From positions 3,102,501-3,166,500 of the forward strand of contig BSQZ01000022.1 in the NCBI GenBank assembly GCA_033239005.1: 64,000 bases of DNA, written 5' to 3'. Made by a program: the position numbers and the translations under genes. Source of the stretch: Lamellibrachia satsuma (Eukaryota; Annelida; Polychaeta; Sabellida; Siboglinidae). This document shows positions 41,731 through 53,165 of this stretch, one piece after another; position 1 is the stretch's first letter, and every line of letters starts with the position of its first letter. Under the pieces are notes generated by a model. That model made no database searches and was not told the origin of the DNA. It saw only the letters and a list, made by a program, of their open reading frames with translations.

Positions 41731-41935
41731 TCCGTCCGTCCGTCCGTCCGTCCGTCCGTCCGTCCGTCCGTCCGTCCGTCCGTCCGTCCGTCCGTCCGTC
41801 CGTCCGTCCGTCCGTCCGTCCGTCCGTCCGTCCGTCCGTCCGTCCGTCCGTCCGTCCGTCCGTCCGTCCGTCCGTCCGTCCGTCCGTCCGTCCGTCCGTC
41901 CGTCCGTCCGTCCGTCCGTCCGTCCGTCCGTCCGT
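41731..41935. repeat. (CCGT)n microsatellite in unit 2
   Basis: About 205 bp of pure CCGT, then short CCCG and CCCA blocks. It sits at exactly the position of the CATC tract in unit 1 (same AAATGCTTGTTC prefix). Confidence 0.97.
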
Positions 41936-42057
41936 CAGTCTGCCCGCCCGCCCGCCCGCCCACCCACCCACCCACCCATCTATCCACATGGTAGGCAGCT
42001 AGCAAGTATGTCCAGTGCACCTTTACCAATGTAAATGACTCGATATTGTTACAGAGT

Positions 42058-42195
42058 CCGGTCGGCTTCCTCTGCCTCAGTCTGTCGTCTCTGCCTCAGT
42101 CTGTCGTCTCTGCCTCAGTCTGTCGTCTCTGCCTCAGTCTGTCGTCTCTGTCTCAGGCTGTCGTCTCTGCATCAGTGTGTCGTCTCTGCTTCAGT
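42058..42195. repeat. 19-bp repeat overlapping the stop of the unit 2 gene
   Basis: About seven copies of CTCTGCCTCAGTCTGTCGT. The TCA in the unit is the complement of the TGA stop at 42172-42174, so the array supplies the stop codon. Unit 1 has about three copies. Confidence 0.9.
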
Positions 42196-42975
42196 CCAAT
42201 GTATGATTGACAACGTGACAGGTTCTAGGCCCTGATAGAGTTTGGCCTGCTCGACTTCTCTCACCCAATTTATGCATCGATGGACCAGTTCCTTAGGAAC
42301 GGGCAACTCTTCGAAAGTAAAGGCTGGATTGTCTACACTGTCTTTTGCTAATGAGTCATAGTCCACTACATCGATTTTGACAACCGATTTTCCGTTTCCC
42401 CTCCGACACGCACTTGTGTTGTCTTTTATTGAAACAGTCAAGTGACAATTGTCGACACTGCGTTTCGGTGTCTGGCTACAGTTTCTACAGTTTTGGACCA
42501 TTCGCTGTTTGCATGTCTGATCCGTTCCATCATGTTTCGGTACTGAGAACTGGGACACCAATTCGTGGTTCGCAACAACCGGACGTTTCCGCGAGTTTGC
42601 TGCGTTCTCCGAGCACTGCTGTTTTGTTCCGGCAGACGTCGCCACTCTTTGGGAATTCCGATGCTGTCCGCGTAGTGGCGCTCCCACCCAATCGTTTTTT
42701 GACGAGCCGTTTGTGCGCGAAGAGCGGGGATAATATGGCGTGGCGTTGTTTGTTTGCGCGAACAACTCACGCATACGAAGAGGTAATAATGGCTCTCTTC
42801 GTGCACGAATCGGATATTTTTGGCGGCCTTGCTGGGTGACATCGGTCGTAAGGATGATGCGAGTATTCGCGAACTGCGTCGTCAACGGACCTGTAGGACG
42901 AAGGCAAGGTGTCAGTCCGTCAGCTGCGCAGCCAGCGCCGGTCTGTCGCAAAATCTGTCCTTGCGAAGCGGACAT
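42172..42975 (-). CDS. Duplicated orphan gene, unit 2 copy, 267 aa
   Basis: ATG at 42975, TGA at 42172-42174. A conserved acceptor (CACTTTCAG, AG at 43080-43081) precedes it and would join the exon ending at 44503. The protein matches the unit 1 copy over its whole length (about 85% of residues by eye). It adds 34 residues (about positions 60-93, including ELFAQTNNATPYYPRSS) that are exactly missing there. It is basic and polar, has a short Cys motif (QNCRNCSQTP) and a charged helical C-terminus. No signal peptide or membrane segment; no family recognised. The ancestral form probably had the longer version, but an insertion in this copy is equally possible from two sequences alone. Confidence 0.65.
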   Translation of the reverse strand: MSASQGQILRQTGAGCAADGLTPCLRPTGPLTTQFANTRIILTTDVTQQGRQKYPIRARREPLLPLRMRELFAQTNNATPYYPRSSRTNGSSKNDWVGAPLRGQHRNSQRVATSAGTKQQCSENAANSRKRPVVANHELVSQFSVPKHDGTDQTCKQRMVQNCRNCSQTPKRSVDNCHLTVSIKDNTSACRRGNGKSVVKIDVVDYDSLAKDSVDNPAFTFEELPVPKELVHRCINWVREVEQAKLYQGLEPVTLSIIHWTEAETTH

Positions 42976-44502
42976 TTTCAAATTGTGCTTGGAGACTTTG
43001 ACGGAACTTACGCGATTTCACTGTCGACAACTTGCCTACTCCCAGTTTGTTACTCGCAGATGTCTTCTACTGAATCCCGCTGAAAGTGTAGATAAATACT
43101 TTTCATTGACAAGATTAATGCTGAGCTACGAATTTGCGTACACGCACGTGTATTCGTGGAAGGAATAAATGGAGCTACTGGAACCAAATGTCTAGGGGAA
43201 GCGGTTGAAGCAGATGTTACTGAATTTTCATGTTTTTTTTTCATGTTGATGTCTACAATTTAATTATTTCAATAGACGTACATTTCTTGGATGTCGCATA
43301 TAGTGTCCTTTAATGGGAATCTAAGCGCTTTGCGCGTCACCCCTAGCTCACTCACGGGCCGACTTTTTCATTCCAATAACAATTCATGTCATACCGGTAG
43401 CATTCAGGCATCTTACAATCAATGTGCGTCAGTTGTTATTTCATCCAATTCGACAACTGTCAACCCTATGAATGGAGTAACGCAGCGTGGGTGTAGTTGC
43501 CCAGGCTTCGAACGGCATAAAGAGGACTCGAACGTTCGTTCTCGACTCTTACACTATGCTACAGCGCCCGACAGAACTTGAAGTAGTCCAGGCCTATACG
43601 CGGAAATGCATGTATTCTACGTTCGTTTCAAAACAGTAAACATGGTGATGAGAACCCGGATGTCTCATGGCGTTAATGGTGTCCAGCTGACGTTGTATAA
43701 CCGTGATAATGGTTATTGCGTTGACAAAGCTACAGTGCTGATGTTTGTTTCACTCGGGGAGTTTAAATTGATTAGAGCTAAGTGATCGAAGGCATATTTT
43801 CTTGCTAAACAGAACATCGATGATTGGAAATATATTCGCTATTCAGACGAAAACTATCGACAGGTAGTATAAATAATATATATAGCTGACGTTGTACACT
43901 AGTGATAATGGTTCTTTCGTTGCTTAACACGGGCAGTTTAAGTTTACTAGAGCTGTATGTACATAATGCAGTGCTCATGCCTAGAAAGGAGTGAACTACC
44001 TGTGTTAAAGAATTGTATATTTGTTGCAGAATTTTGCTGCATGCCAAAGTAACAGTGCGAAACAGGAAGTTGCAATAGACACTGAGCATCAGCACTTGGA
44101 GAAGTTGTAACCGTGTTGGTGACACACGGAAAGCGAGAGAGGTGGGGGGGGGGAGGGAGGGTGTGAGAGAAAGGAAGTGATAAATATCTGAACATTATTA
44201 TTTTATTGTTGCGATTTTATTATTGTGGCTATTATTATTAGTACTGTGATTATTATTGTTGTTATTATTATTGTTGTTATTATTATTATTACCGTTTGTA
44301 AAGAGTGACATTGATGTGGTACTAGCCCGTTTACAGTAAGTCACATTAAAACGTTCAGCGCCGTCCTGCAATGACAAGTGTGTGTTAAAAGTGTCAGAAA
44401 GATAAAGATGATTCGTGCCACTTTACGTTTTCTTCTAAACGTTTACTCGAGCTTACTATATAATTGTTGTCTTGCGTCTTTGTAGAAACAGTAGTTACTA
44501 AC

Positions 44503-44710
44503 CTTTGTGAAGAGTATCGCAGTGCTTGGTGTGTGTCTACCTCTGGTGTGTCCGTGCTCAGCAATGCAGTCAGGATACGTTCAACGTCCTCGCCTTCACT
44601 GAGGCGACTGATTAAACAGGCTTGTCTGGGCCGGTGAGTCGGTGACGTAGGATACACTGTTACACTTCCTCGTCTCGCTGTGACGGAGGGACAGTGGTAG
44701 CTTTATCTAG
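44503..44710 (-). other. Inferred 5' exon of the unit 2 gene
   Basis: Paralogue of 32631-32840 with the same candidate acceptor (ATAAAG near 44710) and the same GTTAGT donor (44502-44501). Differences between the two copies change many codons, which fits untranslated sequence better than a constrained N-terminus. Confidence 0.4.
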
Positions 44711-45785
44711 AATTACAGCGCCTTATATATTACTGAGTCAGTGTTGTAATTATGTACAATATAAAAGTGCTGACTGACCCACTAATTGTTCAATCATCCA
44801 ACTATTGTGACTGAACAATTGAAAGCCGATGGTTTCTTTGAAGATATCCACTAGCTCGGGCTGTGAATGCTACAATGCAGTTTGTTGATATTATCTTATC
44901 AGTTGATGCCGTTTAGTGCGAATGCAATCGGACTGAGTATAGATGAAAAGCAAATGGGTCGCTGCGTCTTTTTGACTAAAAACAATACCAGTCGCGCGCA
45001 CGAGCGTATTCTCACACGCGGTGCGACAAAGTCGTGTGCATATGCTATTAATACTCGTGACAATGCGTGCACACCAAATGTAAGTACAAAGAACATAACC
45101 TACTTTGTCGGCGTTGGCCAATCCAGAACTGCGACTAAGTACGACTAGGTAACGAAGCAAACGGTGACGCACTCGTGTTTGGGAAGGGCGTGTGACGTCA
45201 CATAATATTGGCTCCTGCAGTGACTCACCTTGCTGGTAAAAATGAAACCACTCTTTTTACGGAATTAACACCTGAATGGAATAGCCGTCAAAAAATAGTA
45301 AATATCGTTCTACAGCACCATGACGCCACTGTTACAAAAACCACAAATAACGCTGACTAAGAAATGAATTATATCAATGAAGTATTACAGATTTACCAGA
45401 TGTGATTGAAATAGGGTGTCATATTATTATGAGCACGTGCAATGGTTTGGAGAGTACGCGGACTATGGAGCACTGTGTTTATATATTCGTTGATTATCCA
45501 ACTTATCTGATTGTATTATACATTCTGAAATCAAAGCGTATTCGACTCACTGATTTCCTATAACCGGACGTTGTCTGCACTTGAACTGCATCACCGATGT
45601 ATGCCCTGGACGCAATAGCCAAATATAAGTGACGTTTCACTACTGATAGGCGATGTCTGTCACTATGGAAACATGTAAAATGGAAGTTTATATCAATGCA
45701 TTTATTCATTGTCAACAACACGTTCAAAACGCGACTATTAATAAATTAAACCACATCACACCTTGTTATTTGTTGATTTGACTTG

Positions 45786-46058
45786 TACGCCATGACAAGG
45801 ATATATCCAATGCATACAAAGGTGTACGCCATGACAAGGATATATCCAATGCATACACAGGTGTACGCCATGACAAGGATACATCCAATGCATACAAAGG
45901 TGTACGCCATGACAAGGATATATCCAATGCATACAAAGGTGTACGCCATGACAAGGATACATCCAATGCATACAAAGGTGTACGCCATGACAAGGATATA
46001 TCCAATGCATACAAAGGTGTACGCCATGACAAGGATACATCCAATGCATACAAAGGTG
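45786..46058. repeat. 39-bp minisatellite, 7 copies (unit 2)
   Basis: Seven copies of a unit starting GTACGCCATGACAAGGAT and ending ATACAAAGGT. They alternate between ATATATCC and ATACATCC variants, partly in pairs. Unit 1 has about one and a half copies at 33918-33980. Confidence 0.95.
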
Positions 46059-47499
46059 TGAAGTCATCGTTGCATAAACAAGCTCGGCGGACATGCTACT
46101 TGACAGTTTTTCACACAGGTGCCGGTTGGCGAAATTGTTTTCAAACTTGGTTTTGACATGTTGACGGTCACGGTTTTTGAGTGGCCAATGATCTTCCAAT
46201 GATCCATCTAATCTTACTCAAGATGAATAGAGAATTGTGGACATTCGTTCGCCATATATTCGAAGTTACGCGATGATTGCTTTCATTTGTTGAGATTATC
46301 TACATGGACTTGAACACAATCATCATATTTTGAAGCACATTTGTGATATTATAATTCCGAAGTTTGCAAATGTGCATGCCAGCTCTGAATTAATCACATT
46401 TTGCTGCTATGAAGAAGTTGTTTTATTCACACGTATTTTGCCTGTTAAACCCGGTTTTCAATGCCTAGAATGTTTGTCACACCTCTAGTAACGATTAATT
46501 CACTGTTGTTACATCTGTACTCTCAGGACAATGACGGCTCCGCTGTATATTGTCTGCCATAACTGTCTCTATAACTTTTACAATGCTTCTTGTAGACTTC
46601 TGCAATCAAATGTTTTGCCAGTACTGTTCGTTGTTTCTATTAATCTGTGTAACTCAGTAGTATAAATAATGGTCCATATACTCATGTGAGACGGTGTTTG
46701 AGCATTATGTTTCACAATGGCCCCGTCTCGGTAAAGAGTGGCTTATTGTATGGGGGGTGGGCGGGGGGAGGTCATGTTTGTGACACCAGAGCAGCTGTCT
46801 ACTGTGTGTTCCATGCATTCATTTTAAATAGCTTATTTATTTTCGAACACTGTTATGCTATGTTTATAGTATAGAGGGCTTATGTGGAGTTATCATCTAA
46901 GAACGCCACAATGCCTCAAACTATTGTGAGCATTGTTGAATAAACCATTGTGAACTTGACACCTTTTGGCTATGTACGTAAATAACAGAGACTAAATGTT
47001 TGCATTAAGGATTGAATTGTAATAAAAGAACGAACATTCGAACCTCGAATGGTACCGAATATTCTTGTGTAATTCAACATCGCTTGTCTCCGAGGGTGGG
47101 CGTTTGAATTGCACAAATTGAAATTACCATTGATACAGTACACATTCTCGCGGCGTGATTAATCGAGAAACGTGTGGTTGTTTCCATTTTGTGTGAATAT
47201 TTTTAACATGCGTCCAACCTATTTTAGACCACCTATTGGACCGTGCCCATCCTCGGGGGAGGGGGTAGGTAGTTTCGAACGAAGCATTTTTGATAATTTT
47301 TTTTAATTGTAACATTTTCAGAAATCTTCCCAGGACTCCCCGGCTGATTGTGTATGATCGAACCCCCTTTCACAAGCCCCAGGAGGGGCTTGTTGATTTA
47401 ACAGATAAAGAACCTTTGGAAGGAGTAAATTGTTGAGCTCATTCGCATCGGATAAATGAGTTAAGTATTATATACTATTGTGTTAGATCAATGGAGGTG

Positions 47500-47915
47500 G
47501 ACAGTCGCTGACCGCTCGCGTATCAACACAGTGGTTATTAGGCATTTCAAAACCAGTCACCGATAAAAATTTAGTTTTAATATCTTCTGAAAAACGAATT
47601 TCATAATTTTCACGAATTGCACACAGGAAGTCAGCTGGTCGATGTTTAATATGTTGTGGAAGTTTAATGTTAAACAAAAGTCATAGTTTTCGGCACATGC
47701 ACCTATAGGAGTTACTAAAACATCACCATGTGTAACAACAATATGACGCTGATAGTTTACTCGCAAAACCTTGTTGAACACACGCCATCTTAATTTCATG
47801 GGCTGCACCATACTGTTAGATAACCATACGTCACGAGTGTTGTATTCTAGCAATATTCGCTCGCCAAATTATATATTTGTATACAGCTGTTCCTATTCTT
47901 GTCAATAGGATATGA
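47500..47915. repeat. Duplication segment X', right end of unit 2
   Basis: Paralogue of 40640-41073, marking the right edge of the second unit. The 550 bp before it (46946-47500) has no counterpart seen in unit 1, where the LINE occupies that place. Confidence 0.86.
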
Positions 47916-49870
47916 CCATGCTATCTGCGTCAAAACTCAACTCCTGTAACATATTTTTAACCATTGTTTACTAAACTAATCCTCTTTCTGGCGAAATAAC
48001 ACGTTTGTTTGAGACTTTGCATTGGTTATGTGTATGCCGGCCTCCCCAATACATAATGTGTAGTCTAGGTTATCCGGACTTTATAGAACTGCACATGCTT
48101 TTATCGGTTGCGCTGTTTAACATGTCAGCCCTCGGTCGAACGGGGAAATTACCAGAATCTCCCACTTTTAGAACACATTCCGAGTAAACCACTAGCTTGA
48201 TATTCCTGATTTTAGCCGCGCGTGTTTAGTTTATATTACCTGTTTTAGGTAAATAACCCCCAAATCTTGACTTTTGTTTCGCTTTAAAAAACTCGATGAA
48301 CACATATTTCAAGGCGCCCATGGCCATCAATAGCAAATATAACTGTGGTATCTCCATCAACAAGTTCCAATCGAATCGCCATATAGTCCGGTGGATGTGT
48401 GAAGAATGTGATTAAAAGAGTGCCTTCTATGGTAAAAGCGGCAGGTTGTTATTTGCTATGGTGCCACCGCAAAATAATCATTATGGCCGCCATCTTAGAT
48501 TCCAAAATGTCCGCCATACACAACACATATACCGTGATTTGGATGCATAATCCTCCATTTCGGGAGTAAGGAATCCAACACTGCCACTTATTTTTCAATT
48601 AATGCAGCCATTTTGTATTCCAATAAATTTTATGTGTTGGTTTGGTGGCCATCTTGAAACCCAAGAGTGCGGCCATCACGCGGTTATTTCGCTGTGGCAC
48701 TACATCCAACACTAATTGGTATGAATAAACCTGCGACTCTGCCAACGTTCTGCTTTTCCTATAACGGTAAGATTTTTTCACACATCCGCTGAACTCTTAT
48801 TCTATCAAAAGAAGCAATTATCCAGACAAATATCTCAGCACATGTCTGATCTTTGCAACGCGTACGCTATAGTAACACAATTATATTAATTCTATGAAAA
48901 GTTTGCTTGTCGGTTGGGGTGATTTTCACGAGGTAAACGCAAATCACGCCTTTCAACGGAGGCAGCGTGTTGGATGGTGACATGTTTTATTCGGAACCTA
49001 CATTCACCCAAATATATTTCGTGCGGTCTACTGCAACAGATAGTTAATTCACATACATGCATCACTTCAGATGGCAATGGCAGTTCACTGTAGCTTGTAT
49101 GGATAATAAATATATAGTGTTATCCACACACAAAGCACATCCGGTGGCTGTACAGTCTTGACGCTTCGGTAAATGCGACTACGTACAAATTAATCCGACA
49201 AATTCCGACGAGTTATTATTGTAATCTAACATAGGTTATAGTTAGGTGATTGTGAATAAGAACGAGCCCGTACACTCTTTGGTATACGGCCGCACGCATT
49301 GATGAAGTCAAGCGTGTTATGAGTGGTCGAGAGCGCTTTAACCGGCCAACTTTCATTACCGGTATCAGTGGTCTCTGCAGGAATCGTTAACCACATCGTC
49401 TATGCCGATTGTAACGTCCTATCGTTGCCAGTCCGATCGTTATTTGGATCGTCGTAAGACCGGTAGCGAATCGTCGTACAAAGACCCTGAGCGTTTGACT
49501 CGACAGGAGTGTTCGCCAGTACCAAGACAAGACAACATAAGACTTTCTGCGGCGAAGTCACTAATAACGAGCTTCGTAATGGTGATGTAAGACCTAATGT
49601 CTGTGTCCGCACAATTTCGAATTTGTACTTGGTATTTTACGCACTTATCTGTACACAGCAACGTTAAACAGACGCGAACAACGACGATGTCTTGCTACAA
49701 CGCACAGGACCACAACTATCGAGAGTTTCCTATTTGTCAAATATAACTAATTTAACTAGACACAAAAATGCACCGGTCAGCCAACAAGTCACGCTGTGTC
49801 AAAAAGCATTTACCAATTGAGCACACGGGCAAATACATAGCACAGGTTTCCATAACATAGCAAATGGTGA
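47916..49870. other. Mostly no gene seen
   Basis: AT-rich unique sequence. The only candidate is the small frame at 49402-49590. Confidence 0.5.
49402..49590 (+). CDS. Small open frame, 62 codons, doubtful
   Basis: ATG to TAA, preceded by a possible acceptor (CTCTGCAG, AG at 49379-49380). Arg/Ser-rich composition resembles the other orphan genes here, but an overlapping minus-strand frame is equally open. No family recognised. Confidence 0.2.
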   Translation: MPIVTSYRCQSDRYLDRRKTGSESSYKDPERLTRQECSPVPRQDNIRLSAAKSLITSFVMVM

Positions 49871-49874
49871 AGTC

Positions 49875-50687
49875 TCAGTCGAACAAGAACTGTTTGTCTT
49901 TGTACAGCCAATCACCGGCGCCAAATCGCACCCGTCTCGTCGGTTTTGTTTCTCCGTCGGTCGTGTAGTTTTCGCCTCTGTCCGCCGCCCTCGTTCCGAA
50001 TTCGCATTCCGCCACCCACTTCTGCGTCCTCTCCACCGAGTCCACCTGATCCCTCTCCAGCAACGCAAGGGCGTCTATTCCTAAACTCAATATCTCCAGG
50101 CCCGAGGATGGTCGCCCGTCACGACCGGAAGTAACGTCACGACCACCGCTGCTTGGCATGCGTCCGACCGTTGAGGCCTTCGGGGCGCAATTGTCCACGG
50201 CATTCTGAGGAGACGTCGAATTTTTTGCGGTAATCCCATTTAGTGCATTTCCTGTCGTGGACGTCTGATACATGCCGGGAATGACGGGAGGTAATTTGGT
50301 CACGGGTGTTCCGGGATGACGCTGATATTTCGGTTCATGCGTTGTCGGACGAGTCATGTCGGTTCTCGGTGTCCGGTACTGATTCGAGCAAGTCTCGTGC
50401 TGCGCGAGATTTTGCGAGACGCGACAGTTAGCCACGCTGGTAACGTCGCCGTGCCACTGCTGCGTCATGTAGCCGTGGTTGCGGAAGTTGTGGAACTGGT
50501 TCTTGAACTTCGCGAGGTTCACATCCGTCACGGACTTGGTCCATCGTGTCGGTCCTTTAATGGTCCGGTCCATCAGCTTCGTGCTAAATCGTTCGCGCGC
50601 CAGAATTCGTTTCTCGGACACGGAAGAGCGCCATGTGTCAGCCGACGGACTGTCGTGTGTGTGAATCGCGTATTGTCCGTTCGCCAT
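49875..50687 (-). CDS. Single-exon orphan protein, 270 aa
   Basis: ATG at 50687, TGA at 49875-49877. The frame continues upstream for 98 codons without an ATG, so 50687 is the only start. A TTTTTTAG acceptor near 50879 suggests a 5' UTR intron. GC-rich third positions support coding. The protein is basic, with many Thr, Asn, Gln and Arg. Residues about 20-75 are Arg/Lys-rich and contain aromatic residues (KRILARERFSTKL, FHNFRNHGYMTQQW). The middle is Pro/Ser/Thr-rich and likely disordered. The C-terminal 70 residues hold a probable helix (GIDALALLERDQVDSVERTQ) and a Trp/Phe end (FGAGDWLYKDKQFLFD). No known domain; function unknown. Confidence 0.64.
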   Translation of the reverse strand: MANGQYAIHTHDSPSADTWRSSVSEKRILARERFSTKLMDRTIKGPTRWTKSVTDVNLAKFKNQFHNFRNHGYMTQQWHGDVTSVANCRVSQNLAQHETCSNQYRTPRTDMTRPTTHEPKYQRHPGTPVTKLPPVIPGMYQTSTTGNALNGITAKNSTSPQNAVDNCAPKASTVGRMPSSGGRDVTSGRDGRPSSGLEILSLGIDALALLERDQVDSVERTQKWVAECEFGTRAADRGENYTTDGETKPTRRVRFGAGDWLYKDKQFLFD

Positions 50688-50689
50688 TT

Positions 50690-53090
50690 CATTCACCGTT
50701 GAATGGTAGTCATCAGTTGGTAGGCTGTACTTATGTGTGAAGTAGCAATGCTGCGATCGTTGTTCACATTGGTTCACATTGCAGTACCTTCGCGTACCTT
50801 CGACATTACTCAGCACACATATGAAGAACACTGCACAATGAGTTCTTCCGCCTTGTCCATGTTTATTAGCAATCTCTAAAAAACAACATTTAATGTTCTC
50901 TATATCGACGACCACTCCAAATGCAGAGCATATCAATTCAGTCTGAAGCTCAGTATCACCCTGACCTACACGTACCAACACTACAATTTATGTTCCACCG
51001 GTATTGCTTCCTGGTTCACTCTCTCACACACGGGGGTGTAGGGCGAACTATCGAGAGTCCTTGTGCCGCCATACTGCGATCACCGCCGCCGATCACCGCG
51101 GGCGTCGACGCAATGGTCCAGTCCACATGATTATAGATCGTTTTCCCGACCATTATCTCCATGTATTATCTCCATGTATCCGCGACGTAATGCAATAGCG
51201 CTCAATGGACAACGTACGTACGTTCGTTCCTATGTCGACGTTCGAAGGTTCTCGATAACTCCACTGGTTCAGCGCGTTCTACAAGTTATGTTCTGCGAGA
51301 CGTTTATTCAACCCACTGCTGCGCTTTCCATGGCGTTGCGTACCAAACAGCAACCGAATGCGTCACTCCGCGTGGCCATCTATTAGCATTAAGACGTCGT
51401 GGCATTGTCGTGGAGAGGCGACGCACTGAAACATGTGGATTGCATTTAAGACTGCCACAACGAACTGTACAGTCCGTGTGTGTTTAGTTCTTCACCGTGT
51501 GTGTTGATGCGGCGAGGCGCCCTTGACACTCTCCGAGACCATTCATCGTGTTTCACGGCCGTTGTTCGCGGCTGCCATTATTTATGACAACTCTCGGTTC
51601 GGATGACAAATGCAGTATTCACGCGGCGCTGGTCTGGAATCACCAGTCGGAACTATTCGTGCCCTACTGAATATTATTTTGTTCGCTCTGACAAGACCGT
51701 GTCTACAACTCTACACACGTAACTCGCGAGATATGCGGCATGCGTTCTGAAAATGCAAATATATCATGCATACGTAACTAGCTGCAGACGGTTCAGTCAG
51801 GAAGCAATTTGTGGGGACGTAAGATTAGCGATATGACGTAATAGTAGTAATAACAACAACAATAAAAACATAGTAATAGTAGTATTTAGTCCGTGTCACC
51901 AGCAAACTATTTGATCTGACTTCTGCCCAATCGGTGATGTGGGTTTAGCCTTTCTCGGTATTGTGGGCCGATGAACTCTGAGCCTTTGTCGCACAGACAC
52001 ATCGGTTACCGTCAACGACAATGTTGTTATTAGGGCGTACATTCCCGTTACTATGAGCTTGGCGTTCAGCGGCCGCCTTTGCCATGTGCAACGTTTCTTG
52101 CAGCTGACGTTAATAACGTGTGGGAATGAAGCTTAATAAATTCATTCCGATTCAAGACGACGCACGTAGCGCTTTACGCTCGACTGACTAATGTTCACTT
52201 AACAACTAAACGTGAAGTCATTCGTTCGACTGGATTGGATTAATTATATTATCTTTGCTTTATTCCAAGGTTGTGGAATAGGGGTCAAATAATAGGGATA
52301 TAATAGGGATCAAATAATAGCTGGAAATATTGTTTTGTGGGAAATATATTATTAAAAACAATTTAACATAGCCCCCTAAGTCATTTGTCTTACAATGGCC
52401 AAGGTTGGTTTCGAGTCGGCAATGCTATGCCGACTCCTTTGCAATATGTGACGCCATTGCTCGCAAGACCGCGTTACACCAATTAAGATTGCTTGCATTG
52501 ATAAATAATAACTTATTTGACGACCAGTATCGATGCCAGCCTCATCAAGACTTCGGGGTTAAAGAGGAAAGCGACAAAAGCGTGTCGTGCTGTTTCTCAA
52601 GCGAGGTCACTGTTATGCTCCAACGGAGTGCCGCCACAATAGAACATGGGCGTCAGACCCGGGGGCCAATATATTGAGTTGGGGTTTGAGCATATTTTGC
52701 TCCCCCCAATATTTCCCTAGGACACAGGTACGAACTTGGCGGTTGCACAGGTGTGGTCCAAGCAAGGATTCAAAACCAAATACTGTGCATCATTATAAAA
52801 CAACCCAGAATGACTCGCACATGTCAGAACTATCGGGGGCATCCACCCTAAACCGCCCAGCGGCAATGGTCGCTGTGTTTGCAGCCTTCAACCTTTCCAC
52901 CCCACCCCCATTTCAACAGTGTCGGACGCCTATGTAGAACACAAAGCTACAGCACAATGTTATCAACTACAGTTCTTCCCCGTAGTTCGCTTCAAAGGGG
53001 GTGAGGTTGGCTAGTTATAGGACTACTGCACTGTTTCGGCTGTTATCCAACTGCTCCCTGTCGGCAGTGGTTTTTATTATTAATTGCGTT
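50690..53090. other. No gene seen
   Basis: Unique sequence. A 9-bp hairpin (GAGTCGGCA / TGCCGACTC, 52413-52436) and a short direct repeat of AATAGGGAT near 52285-52310 are the only structures noted. Confidence 0.5.
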
Positions 53091-53165
53091 TTACCAGGTG
53101 GCAGATATGTGCCCCGCGCCGTCATGGTCGACTTCCAGCCGGACACAGTGGACTCGGTCCGACCC

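Larger units (their letters stand above)
41083..46945. repeat. Segmental duplication, core of unit 2
   Basis: Paralogue of 29591-36350. It lacks the hAT-like element and the LINE present in unit 1. It differs in tetranucleotide motif, in minisatellite number and in having a 102-bp longer gene. Confidence 0.93.

Noticed and set aside
52413..52436. 9-bp hairpin resembling a terminator or histone-type stem-loop
   Set aside because: Stem sequence does not match the histone stem-loop, and no gene ends there.
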